From NCBI GenBank assembly GCA_025356505.1, contig JANXSV010000037.1, positions 1 to 8,930 on the forward strand: DNA of 8,930 bases. Reading direction: 5' to 3'. Below the pieces are notes generated by a model. It had not been told where the DNA came from. It did no database searches and worked only from the letters and a program-made list of their open reading frames with translations. The stretch's first letter is position 1. Every line of letters starts with the position of its first letter. Both the position numbers and the translations under genes were made by a program. Of the stretch, positions 1 to 6,723 are shown piece by piece. The stretch is from Methylovirgula sp. (GTDB lineage Bacteria > Pseudomonadota > Alphaproteobacteria > Rhizobiales > Beijerinckiaceae).

Positions 1-1742
1 GTAATGGCAAGCTTGAATGCAGCCACAGGGCCGATTTTATCGCGCACCAGTTTGACGATCTCGGCTTCGATTTGCGCATGCGGCTTGGTAACGCCGGATT
101 TCAGCACGATAAAGCCGCAGGGTTGCTCGCCCTTGAGCGCATCCTTGATCCCCACCACAGCACATTCCGCCACGTCCGGATGCGAGGATAAAACCTCCTC
201 CATCGCGCCGGTTGAGAGGCGGTGCCCGGCGACATTGATGATATCATCCGTGCGGCCCATGATGTAGAGATAGCCGTCGTGATCTTTGTAGCCCGCGTCC
301 GAGGTTGAATAAAACCCGGGAAAGGCTTCGAGGTAGCTTGACACCATGCGGTCGTCGGCATTCCACAGCGACGGCAGCGCGCCTGGCGGCAGCGGCAGCT
401 TCACCACAATGGAACCCATTTTGCCATCGGGCACCGGGTTGCCGCCCTCATCGACGATGCGGACATCAAAGCCGGGCATAGGCACGGTTGGCGAGCCGTG
501 TTTGACCGGTTTTAATTCGATGCCCACCGGATTGCCAACCATGCACCAGCCCGTTTCCGTCTGCCACCAATGGTCGATGACAGGCACTTTTAACACGTCT
601 TCAGCCCATTTCACCGTGTCCGGATCGGCGCGCTCGCCTGCAAGAAACAGCACCCGAAATTTTGAAAGGTCATATTTGCCGACATAGCTGGCGGTGGGAT
701 CTTCTTTGCGGATGGCGCGGAAAGCCGTTGGCGCCGTGAACAGCGACACAACATTATGTTCTGAAATCACCCGCCAGAACGTGCCGGCATCGGGGGTGCC
801 GACGGGTTTACCCTCGAACAGCACCGAAGTCGCGCCCAGCAAAAGCTGGCCATAGACGATATAGGAGTGGCCAACCACCCAGCCGACATCGGATGCAGCC
901 CAAAAAACTTCTCCCGGCTTGATGTCATAGAGGTGGCTCATCGTCCACATCAGCGCCACCATATGGCCGCCAGTGTCGCGCATCACCCCCTTGGGTTGGC
1001 CGGTTGTGCCAGACGTGTAGAGCACATAGAGCGGATCTGTGGCTTTCACTTCAACGCAGTCTGCGCCTCGCCCCTGCGCCTGAACGGCGGCTGTCGCGGC
1101 GGCCCAATCATGGTCATGGCTCTGGTCGAGGATTGCTCCCAGTTGCGGGCGTTGAAACACGATCACCGAAGCTGGCTTGTGGTTGGACAGCGCAATCGCC
1201 TCATCCAGCAGCGGTTTGTAGGCGATGACACGGTTTGGCTCCAGCCCGCAGGATGCAGCCAAAATGAGTGTGGGTGTACAATCGTCGATACGGGTGGCCA
1301 GTTCCTTGGAGGCAAATCCGCCAAACACCACCGAATGGACTGCGCCAATGCGGGCGCAAGCCAGCATCGCAAACACAGCCTGCGGGATCATTGGCATATA
1401 CACCACAACGCGGTCGCCCTTGACGACGCCGTGATCGAGCAGCACCTGCGCCAGTGCACGCACCTCGGCTAGCACCTGCGTGTAGGTGAAGCTTTGCTTC
1501 AGGTCCGCCATCGGGCTGTCATAGATCAACGCCGCCTGATCACCGCGGCCATCGCGCACGTGCCTGTCGAGTGCATTGAAACAGGTGTTGCAGGTCGCGT
1601 CCGGAAACCAGCGCCCATGCGGGCCCGACGCGGCATCAAACGCACGGACCGGCGGCTTGATCCAGTCGATCACCTTGGCGGCCTCAAGCCAGAAACCTTC
1701 CGGGTCTTTTTGCCAGGCGGCGTAGGTTTCGGCGTAATTCAT
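1..1742 (-). CDS. prpE: Propionyl-CoA synthetase PrpE (3' end outside window)
   Basis: AMP-forming ligase of the ANL superfamily that activates propionate (and probably acetate) to the CoA thioester in the cytoplasm. I translated 580 codons from ATG at 1742 with no stop or frameshift. The N-terminal region (about residues 1-60, with PEGFW and CNTCFNALDRHV) is the acetyl-CoA-synthetase-type N-domain in its PrpE form. The adenylate-forming core shows YTSGTTGQPKG at 242-252, AGERADP near 370, DHWWQTETGW at 390-399, the SDAG aspartate at 482 and GRTDDIINVAGHRLS ending near residue 510. PrpE proteins are usually about 630 residues, so about 50 are missing, including the PKTRSGK-type loop with the catalytic, acetylation-regulated lysine; this is an edge effect, not evidence of truncation. 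GGGAG (1753-1757, minus strand) lies 10 bases before the start and supports it. PrpE is preferred over AcsA because of the short N-domain and the CNTC and RLST motifs. Substrate is inferred from family. Confidence 0.93.
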   Translation of the reverse strand, partial: MNYAETYAAWQKDPEGFWLEAAKVIDWIKPPVRAFDAASGPHGRWFPDATCNTCFNALDRHVRDGRGDQAALIYDSPMADLKQSFTYTQVLAEVRALAQVLLDHGVVKGDRVVVYMPMIPQAVFAMLACARIGAVHSVVFGGFASKELATRIDDCTPTLILAASCGLEPNRVIAYKPLLDEAIALSNHKPASVIVFQRPQLGAILDQSHDHDWAAATAAVQAQGRGADCVEVKATDPLYVLYTSGTTGQPKGVMRDTGGHMVALMWTMSHLYDIKPGEVFWAASDVGWVVGHSYIVYGQLLLGATSVLFEGKPVGTPDAGTFWRVISEHNVVSLFTAPTAFRAIRKEDPTASYVGKYDLSKFRVLFLAGERADPDTVKWAEDVLKVPVIDHWWQTETGWCMVGNPVGIELKPVKHGSPTVPMPGFDVRIVDEGGNPVPDGKMGSIVVKLPLPPGALPSLWNADDRMVSSYLEAFPGFYSTSDAGYKDHDGYLYIMGRTDDIINVAGHRLSTGAMEEVLSSHPDVAECAVVGIKDALKGEQPCGFIVLKSGVTKPHAQIEAEIVKLVRDKIGPVAAFKLAI

Positions 1743-1770
1743 CTTCAAAAAGCTCCCGCATCTTGCCTCT

Positions 1771-1799
1771 CACCAAGCATTTTTAGTTTCGGCTTGGTG
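1771..1799. promoter_or_regulatory. Perfect 8-bp dyad in the prpE upstream region (candidate operator)
   Basis: CACCAAGC at 1771-1778 and its exact reverse complement GCTTGGTG at 1792-1799 flank a 13-base AT-rich centre. Arm centres are 21 bp apart, about two helical turns, as in many dimeric-regulator operators. The dyad lies 29-57 bases upstream of the prpE start, where a promoter or 5' leader is expected, and also upstream of the divergent glycosyltransferase gene. With no T-run following in either direction, it does not look like a terminator. No regulator gene is visible and I do not recognise the motif; an RNA hairpin in the prpE leader is the alternative. Confidence 0.35.
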
Positions 1800-1917
1800 T
1801 CTTGTCCGGACTTCAACCGGTAAACTAAATGAAATCGCAGTGCATTGCACCCTAGCTTTTTGGCCAAGCGCGGTGCCGGTCAACCGGATGTTAAGGCGCG
1901 GCGCGCACACTCGAAAG

Positions 1918-3111
1918 ATGTTACAAATTCTAACCACCGGCAGCTGGGCAACGGCGCAGCGCTTGCGCGTCTATCCGCTGATGCTCGTGGGGCTCTATGC
2001 CACAGCGCTGATCGCTTGGTTTGCCACAGCCCACGGTTTGCTCGATTGGATGAACCGGCCGCTGGGAACTGACTTTTCAGAAGTCTGGGTATCCGGGCGC
2101 TTCGTGCTGGATGGAAACCCGGCAAAGCCTTTTGACAATGACGCCCTTTTTGCGGCGGAACGGGCTGCATTTGGGGCGCAGACGGCACTGTTCGCTTGGG
2201 GCTATCCGCCGTTTTTTCTTGCTGTTGCCGCTGTATTTGGCCTGTTTCCCTATCTTTGGGCGCTGCTGCTCTGGCAGGCAAGTTCCGCCTTGGCCTATCT
2301 GGCCGTCATGCGCAGCATTGTGCCGCGCCGTGAAACCTTGATCTTGAGTCTGGCGTTCCCCGCCGTTTTCATCAATCTTACCCATGGCCATAATGGCTTC
2401 CTCACCGCCGCTTTGATGGCAGGAGGGCTGCTGGCGCTTGAAAAGAAACCGTTGCTGGCGGGCTTTCTGTTCGCATGTTTGGCCTACAAGCCGCAATATG
2501 GGCTTTTAATCCCGGTTGCTCTGCTGAGCGGCGCTTACTTGCGCGCCTTTTGCGCCGCTGCCGCCAGCTTCGCGGCGCTCACGCTTGTCACGCTCATCCT
2601 GTGGGGCACGGCGCCTTGGGCAGCGTTCTTTCAAAGCCTGACCTACTCGCGGGTTGATTTGCTGGAACAGGGAAATACCGGCTTTTACAAAATGCAGAGC
2701 CTGTTTGCAGCGGTGCGGATGCTCGGCGGCGATGTCAGTACGGCCTATGTGGCACATGGCCTGTTGCTTGCCGCACTTGTGGCAGGCGTCGGGCTGTTGT
2801 GGGCGAAGCGCGTCGATTGGCGCCTAAAATCGGCGGCGCTCCTGACCGCCGCCATTCTCGCAACGCCCTATTGCCTCGATTATGATATGATGGTCATCGC
2901 ACCCGCGATTGCTTTTATATGTGCGCATGGAATTGAACGCGGCTTTCTCGCCTATGAGAAAACCCTGCTCGGCCTTGTCTGGTTTACGCCGCTCGTTGCG
3001 CGCACCGTGGCGCAGACCTGTTTGCTGCCGGTTGGCGTCATCTCCATGGTCGCGCTATTCATCTGGATTTTCGCCCGGGCGCTGCGCCCAAATGCTGTAG
3101 CATTAGCTTAA
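1918..3111 (+). CDS. GT87-family (DUF2029) polytopic membrane glycosyltransferase
   Basis: Integral membrane protein of the GT-C fold, glycosyltransferase family 87. The characterised member, mycobacterial PimE, transfers mannose from polyprenyl-phosphate-mannose. From ATG at 1918 it has 397 residues and roughly ten hydrophobic segments, starting at about residue 18 (VYPLMLVGLYATALIAWF). Family landmarks are PLGTDFSEVW (48-57), whose Asp52 sits where GT87 proteins carry the proposed catalytic aspartate after helix 1, then WGYPPFF (94-100), HGHNGFLTAALM (156-167), AYKPQYGLLIP (189-199) and ATPYCLDYD near 315-323. The frame is open upstream to GTG at 1840 and ATG at 1888, but 1918 is preferred: the TGSW..AQRLRV N-terminus fits how alphaproteobacterial relatives begin, from memory. 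No start has a strong Shine-Dalgarno sequence (only GAAAG before 1918). Donor and acceptor cannot be predicted; no polyprenyl-phosphate sugar synthase is nearby. Co-transcription with the next gene is possible (55-base gap). Confidence 0.85.
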   Translation: MLQILTTGSWATAQRLRVYPLMLVGLYATALIAWFATAHGLLDWMNRPLGTDFSEVWVSGRFVLDGNPAKPFDNDALFAAERAAFGAQTALFAWGYPPFFLAVAAVFGLFPYLWALLLWQASSALAYLAVMRSIVPRRETLILSLAFPAVFINLTHGHNGFLTAALMAGGLLALEKKPLLAGFLFACLAYKPQYGLLIPVALLSGAYLRAFCAAAASFAALTLVTLILWGTAPWAAFFQSLTYSRVDLLEQGNTGFYKMQSLFAAVRMLGGDVSTAYVAHGLLLAALVAGVGLLWAKRVDWRLKSAALLTAAILATPYCLDYDMMVIAPAIAFICAHGIERGFLAYEKTLLGLVWFTPLVARTVAQTCLLPVGVISMVALFIWIFARALRPNAVALA

Positions 3112-3155
3112 TTGGTGAAGTGCAACCGCCGCCGCCGCAGGGTATAGCTGCAAGC

Positions 3156-3161
3156 GGGAGG
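3156..3161 (+). promoter_or_regulatory. Shine-Dalgarno for the acyl-CoA synthetase
   Basis: GGGAGG ends 5 bases before ATG 3167. It is the strongest ribosome-binding site on the plus strand of this window and fixes the start of the ligase gene. Confidence 0.7.
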
Positions 3162-3166
3162 CCAGA

Positions 3167-4819
3167 ATGACACCACAACAGCCACGCACTGCGCAAATAT
3201 CCGCCTACGACAAAGATCTCGACCGCAATCCGGCCAATTTCCAGCCGCTCTCGCCGGTACAGTTTCTTGAGCGCGCTGCGGCAGTCTTTCCAAACCATAT
3301 CGCCATCATTCACGGCGATTTGCGACGCAGCTATACCGAATTTTACAGCCGCGCCCGCCGCCTTGCCTCGGCGCTAAAGAGCCACGGTGTCGGCAGAGGA
3401 ACCACGGTCAGTGTTATGATGGCCAACACACCGGCGATGCTCGAATGTCACTACGGCGTTCCGATGATCGGCGCGGTTTTGAACACTTTGAACACGCGCC
3501 TTGACGCCAAGGTGCTCGCGTTCACACTTGACCACGCCGAAGCACAAGTGGTGATCATCGACCGGGAATTTTCCAGCGTCATGCGCGAGGCGCTCTCCCT
3601 TGCCCGCGTCAAACCCCTCGTCATCAATTACAATGATCCCTGCTATTCAGGTTCAGGGGAGCCCGTGGGCGCGCTCGATTATGAGGCGCTGCTGGCAACC
3701 GGCGACCCCGAATTTAAGTGGAACTTGCCGGATGATGAATGGGACGCCATTTCTCTCAATTACACATCCGGCACCACGGGTGACCCTAAGGGCGTGGTCT
3801 ATCACCATCGCGGCGCATATTTGCTGGCATTGAGCAATGTGCTCACCGGCGACATGGGTCGTCATCCGGTTTATTTATGGACGCTGCCGATGTTCCATTG
3901 CAACGGCTGGTGCTTCCCATGGTCTGTGGTGGCGGCCAATGGCACGCATGTCTGTTTGCGGGCGGTGCGCGCCAAGCCGATTTACGAGCTGATCGCGCAG
4001 CATAAGGTTACGCATCTGTGCGGTGCGCCGATTGTAATGTCGACATTGCTCAATGCCCCTGAGCCAGAAAAGCAGCAGCTTCCCGGCTCTGTCGTGTTTT
4101 TTGTGGCGGGCGCGCCGCCGCCGGCTGCGGTTCTGGCAAGTATGAAAACCGCCGGTTTCAACGTAACCCATCTTTACGGGCTTACCGAAACCTACGGACC
4201 CTCGGTGGTAAATGATTGGAACAGCGATTGGGACGCGCTTTCGAACGAAGCTCAGGCCGCGAAAAAAGCGCGCCAAGGCGTGCGCTACATCGCGCTTGAA
4301 GGGCTCGATGTGCTGGACCCGATCACCATGGACCCTGTTCCAGCAGATGGCGAGACCATGGGCGAGGTGATGATGCGCGGTAATGTCGTGATGCGTGGCT
4401 ATCTCAAAAACCCGAAAGCGACACGCGATGCCTTTCGCGGAGGCTGGTTTCACTCCGGTGATCTGGGCGTCAAGCACCCGGATGGCTACGTACAGCTAAA
4501 GGACCGCTCGAAGGATATCATCATTTCGGGTGGCGAAAACATCTCAAGCATCGAGGTTGAAGACGCGCTCTACAAGCATTTTGCCGTGCAGGCGGTTGCG
4601 GTTGTGGCGCGCCCGGATGAAAAATGGGGCGAAACACCCTGCGCATTTGTCGAACTTAAGCCGGGACATAGCGTGAGCGCAGCGGAACTCGTGGCCTGGT
4701 GCAAGAGCCAGCTTGCCGGATATAAAGTGCCACGCACCATCATTTTTGCCGAATTACCAAAAACCTCCACCGGCAAAATGCAGAAATATCTGCTGCGCGA
4801 TCGCGCCAAAGCCTTATAA
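3167..4819 (+). CDS. AMP-forming acyl-CoA synthetase (DmdB-like / medium-chain type)
   Basis: Cytoplasmic ANL-superfamily ligase of 550 residues that activates a carboxylic acid via an acyl-adenylate to its CoA thioester. It has the complete motif set: ATP P-loop YTSGTTGDPKG (199-209), PMFHCNGWCFPW (241-252), YGLTETYG (337-344), HSGDL (429-433), hinge KDRSKD (445-450) followed by IIISGGENISSIEVED, and PKTSTGK with catalytic Lys537. The AYDKDLDRNPANFQPLSP opening and the RQGVRY and TMDPVPADGET stretches match a proteobacterial subfamily close to plant AAE/ACN-type and 3-methylmercaptopropionyl-CoA ligase (DmdB) enzymes, usually about 540-550 residues, so it is full length. Substrate is uncertain: short/medium-chain fatty acids, branched acids or methylmercaptopropionate are all known in this broad group. 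The gene lies between GT87 and a hydroxyacid dehydrogenase, with gaps of 55 and 74 bases; neither neighbour settles the substrate. Confidence 0.92.
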   Translation: MTPQQPRTAQISAYDKDLDRNPANFQPLSPVQFLERAAAVFPNHIAIIHGDLRRSYTEFYSRARRLASALKSHGVGRGTTVSVMMANTPAMLECHYGVPMIGAVLNTLNTRLDAKVLAFTLDHAEAQVVIIDREFSSVMREALSLARVKPLVINYNDPCYSGSGEPVGALDYEALLATGDPEFKWNLPDDEWDAISLNYTSGTTGDPKGVVYHHRGAYLLALSNVLTGDMGRHPVYLWTLPMFHCNGWCFPWSVVAANGTHVCLRAVRAKPIYELIAQHKVTHLCGAPIVMSTLLNAPEPEKQQLPGSVVFFVAGAPPPAAVLASMKTAGFNVTHLYGLTETYGPSVVNDWNSDWDALSNEAQAAKKARQGVRYIALEGLDVLDPITMDPVPADGETMGEVMMRGNVVMRGYLKNPKATRDAFRGGWFHSGDLGVKHPDGYVQLKDRSKDIIISGGENISSIEVEDALYKHFAVQAVAVVARPDEKWGETPCAFVELKPGHSVSAAELVAWCKSQLAGYKVPRTIIFAELPKTSTGKMQKYLLRDRAKAL

Positions 4820-4841
4820 AAGCGGCATGGCAGGGTTGCTG

Positions 4842-4862
4842 TTATCGCTAACTATGCGATAA
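4842..4862. promoter_or_regulatory. 7-bp perfect dyad upstream of the hydroxyacid dehydrogenase gene
   Basis: TTATCGC (4842-4848) and GCGATAA (4856-4862) form an exact inverted repeat around a 7-base loop, in the 74-base gap between the synthetase stop and the dehydrogenase start. The arms are AT-rich and no T-run follows, so an intrinsic terminator is unlikely. An operator for separate control of the dehydrogenase gene, 31 bases upstream of its ATG, is the more natural reading, but unproven. Confidence 0.3.
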
Positions 4863-4893
4863 TCGGTCGAGGATTTTGAATAGGGGCGCGTAA

Positions 4894-5841
4894 ATGGATG
4901 TCTTGATGCCAATGCCGATGCCGGACCTGATTGTCAACGGCATCGCGGCCTCACAAAAGCTGCATCGTATGTGGGACATGAGCCCGGCCGAAATTGCCGC
5001 CGTCACGCCGCAAATTCGCGGCCTTGCCGTTGGTTTTGGCCACGTGCCGATTAATGCGGAATTCATGAGCCGGTTTCCCAACCTTGAAATTGTCTCCAGT
5101 TTTGGCGTCGGCTATGACCATGTTGATGCAAAATGGGCCGGAGCGCACGGGCTCATCGTCACCAATACGCCGGATGTGCTCAATGAGGAGGTCGCGGATA
5201 CTGCGATGGGCCTGTTGCTGTGCACCATACGTCAACTGCCTCAGGCAGACCGCCATGTTCGTTCCGGGGCTTGGTTAAAGGGCAGCTTTCCGCTGACCAC
5301 CACCTTGCGCGATCGCACCATGGGCATCGTCGGCCTAGGGCGGATCGGCAAGGCAATCGCCAGCCGCGCAGAGACTTTCGGCCTCAAAATCGCCTATCAC
5401 GGGCGTTCCAAACAGGACAATGTCAGCTATCCCTATTATGCCTCGCTCACCGATCTGGCAGCGGCAGTTGACATTCTCATGGTGATTATGCCGGGCGGCG
5501 CGGAAACAAAGGGCCTCATCAATGCGCCAGTGCTTGCCGCCCTCGGCCCCAATGGCATCCTTATCAATGTCGCGCGCGGCTCGGTGGTGGACGAACCGGC
5601 TCTGATAAAAGCGCTTCAGGAAAAGCAAATCCTCACCGCCGGCCTCGATGTGTTTGTCGATGAACCGCGGGTGCCGCAGGCGCTCCTCGATATGGACCAT
5701 ATTGTGCTGTTTCCGCATGTCGGCAGCGCCTCCCAACATACGCGCGATGCTATGGCACAATTGGTTGTCGATAACCTCAAAAGTTGGGACGAAGCCAAAG
5801 TGCCTTTGACTCCGGTTGCGGAGACAATCTGGAAAGCGTAA
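4894..5841 (+). CDS. D-isomer-specific 2-hydroxyacid dehydrogenase (glyoxylate/hydroxypyruvate reductase type)
   Basis: A 315-residue NAD(P)H-dependent cytoplasmic oxidoreductase. The substrate domain contains SFGVGYDHVD (69-78) and NTPDVLNEEVAD (91-102). The Rossmann domain has GLGRIG (147-152). The catalytic triad of the family is complete: Arg228 in NVARGSVVDE, Glu257 in VDEP and His275 in FPHVGS. After the second beta strand comes HGRSK (169-173) rather than an acidic residue, which in GhrA/GhrB/HPPR-type enzymes goes with NADPH preference (inference). Likely substrates are glyoxylate, hydroxypyruvate or a related 2-oxoacid. ATG 4894 is chosen because AGGGG (4882-4886) precedes it by 7 bases and the N-terminus aligns with the family; several further in-frame Met codons follow (MPMPMP). 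It is not a 3-phosphoglycerate dehydrogenase, since there is no C-terminal ACT domain. Confidence 0.9.
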   Translation: MDVLMPMPMPDLIVNGIAASQKLHRMWDMSPAEIAAVTPQIRGLAVGFGHVPINAEFMSRFPNLEIVSSFGVGYDHVDAKWAGAHGLIVTNTPDVLNEEVADTAMGLLLCTIRQLPQADRHVRSGAWLKGSFPLTTTLRDRTMGIVGLGRIGKAIASRAETFGLKIAYHGRSKQDNVSYPYYASLTDLAAAVDILMVIMPGGAETKGLINAPVLAALGPNGILINVARGSVVDEPALIKALQEKQILTAGLDVFVDEPRVPQALLDMDHIVLFPHVGSASQHTRDAMAQLVVDNLKSWDEAKVPLTPVAETIWKA

Positions 5842-5864
5842 TTTCCTCTCATTTTTACGCGGTG

Positions 5865-5874
5865 TTTTGCAAAA
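5865..5874. promoter_or_regulatory. TTTTGCAAAA palindrome in the gap before the Inh-like gene
   Basis: A perfect 10-bp palindrome in the 53-base gap between the dehydrogenase stop and ATG 5895, just upstream of the ribosome-binding site. Short-chain acyl-CoA regulators of alphaproteobacteria (PccR/ScfR) are known to use TTTGCAAA repeats, but I see only one copy here and none near prpE, so this may be chance in an AT-rich gap. Confidence 0.15.
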
Positions 5875-5894
5875 AATTGTTTGGGAGAGGTACT

Positions 5895-6704
5895 ATGGCG
5901 CGCTTGATCCGGATTTCTGCTTTCGCCTTCGGGTCCATGTTGGTGTTATCCAGCCAAGCGGCGCAACCGCAATTTGCCGGCCAATGGGATATGTCGCTCG
6001 ACAATACCAATCGCAAATGCCGCGTAACCCTGCGCCTGGACGCGACCCCCGCTGGCAACAGTCTCGCCATGCCCATGGGCTGCAAGCGCGCCATGCCGAT
6101 TTTGAGTGACACCACAGCATGGGCAGCGCGCGATGCGGAAAAGCTGGTTTTTGCCAATGCCACAGGAAAGTCTGTTCTAGACTTCACATGGGCTGACGAT
6201 CACAGCGCAATGATTTCAAAAGGCCCTGAAGGGGAAACCTATCAGATTCATGCCGTTGGCGGGGCGGGCGTCAGCGCGGTTGCAGCCAATGAGACGCCTG
6301 TTCCAGGATTTCAGCAGCTGGATAAGACCAAACCAGCCGTGCTCGATACGCCCGCCGCGCCAAGCGTCCCGGCTATCGCTGCCCCGGCTGGCGCTGCAGC
6401 AGTCCCGACCGTGGGCGGCCGCTATGCCATCTTGCGCGATGCGAAAAAGCCGTCCAGTTGTTCTCTGATGCTTGATTCAGGCAAACCTTCGCCAAAAGGT
6501 AACTTCAAAGCCAGCCTCGAAGCCGGATGCGCCGATACGGGGATGAAAATTTTTGATCCTGTCGGCTGGCGGCAGGATAAGGACCGTCTCATTCTGGTGG
6601 CCAAGCGCGGCCACGAAACTGCGCTCATCCATCAGGCGGATGATACCTGGGCCAAAGATCCGGCAATCAAATCCGGCGCGCTTCTCAGCCTGAAAAAGCT
6701 GTAA
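5895..6704 (+). CDS. Secreted protein with two AprI/Inh (Omp19-like) protease-inhibitor-type domains
   Basis: Predicted periplasmic protein of 269 residues. Residues 1-23 are a signal peptide (RLIR, hydrophobic stretch, SSQAAQ) with likely SPase I cleavage near 22-24; there is no lipobox cysteine, unlike Omp19. Domain 1 (about 27-120) has AGQWDMSL, Cys42, Cys63 and Trp76. A Pro/Ala-rich linker (about 130-172) follows. Domain 2 (about 173-269) has GGRYAILRD, Cys189, Cys212 and Trp225. The Cys-Cys spacing (21 and 23) and Cys-Trp spacing (13 and 13) repeat, as expected for two copies of the small disulfide-bonded beta-barrel that in AprI/Inh inhibits serralysin-type metalloproteases and in Brucella Omp19 inhibits host proteases. 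The role here is inferred from fold only. GGGAGAGG (5883-5890) supports ATG 5895; a longer reading from 5784 would overlap the dehydrogenase and bury the signal peptide. No protease gene is adjacent. Confidence 0.78.
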   Translation: MARLIRISAFAFGSMLVLSSQAAQPQFAGQWDMSLDNTNRKCRVTLRLDATPAGNSLAMPMGCKRAMPILSDTTAWAARDAEKLVFANATGKSVLDFTWADDHSAMISKGPEGETYQIHAVGGAGVSAVAANETPVPGFQQLDKTKPAVLDTPAAPSVPAIAAPAGAAAVPTVGGRYAILRDAKKPSSCSLMLDSGKPSPKGNFKASLEAGCADTGMKIFDPVGWRQDKDRLILVAKRGHETALIHQADDTWAKDPAIKSGALLSLKKL

Positions 6705-6723
6705 GCCGCGCCGACGTGCGGCT
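6704..6723. terminator. Small hairpin at the convergent gene junction
   Basis: AGCCGC (6704-6709) and GCGGCT (6718-6723) form a 6-bp GC-rich stem with an 8-base loop, lying exactly across the stops of the converging Inh-like and denD genes. It could pause transcription in both directions, but neither side has a T-run, so it is not a canonical intrinsic terminator. Confidence 0.35.

Noticed and set aside
867..1472. Long plus-strand open frame (201 codons) opposite prpE
   Set aside because: The minus strand encodes conserved PrpE motifs throughout this stretch; the plus reading is rich in His, Arg and Cys with no domain, as expected for an antisense shadow in GC-rich DNA.
1840..1850. GTGCATTGCAC near-palindrome, repeated at 8721-8731
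   Set aside because: The second copy is inside the acetyltransferase coding region, and an 11-mer recurring in about 9 kb is expected by chance; no functional link is supported.
3127..3138. CCG/GCC short tandem run before the synthetase gene
   Set aside because: Too short (about four units) and compositionally ordinary for GC-rich DNA to be called a functional repeat.
3875..4477. Long minus-strand open frame (200 codons) opposite the acyl-CoA synthetase
   Set aside because: It lies wholly within a gene with a complete ligase motif set; the antisense protein has shadow-like composition and no recognisable domain.
5784..5894. N-terminal extension of the Inh-like gene back into the dehydrogenase
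   Set aside because: It would overlap 58 bases of the dehydrogenase and place 37 residues before a clear signal peptide; a good ribosome-binding site sits directly before ATG 5895.
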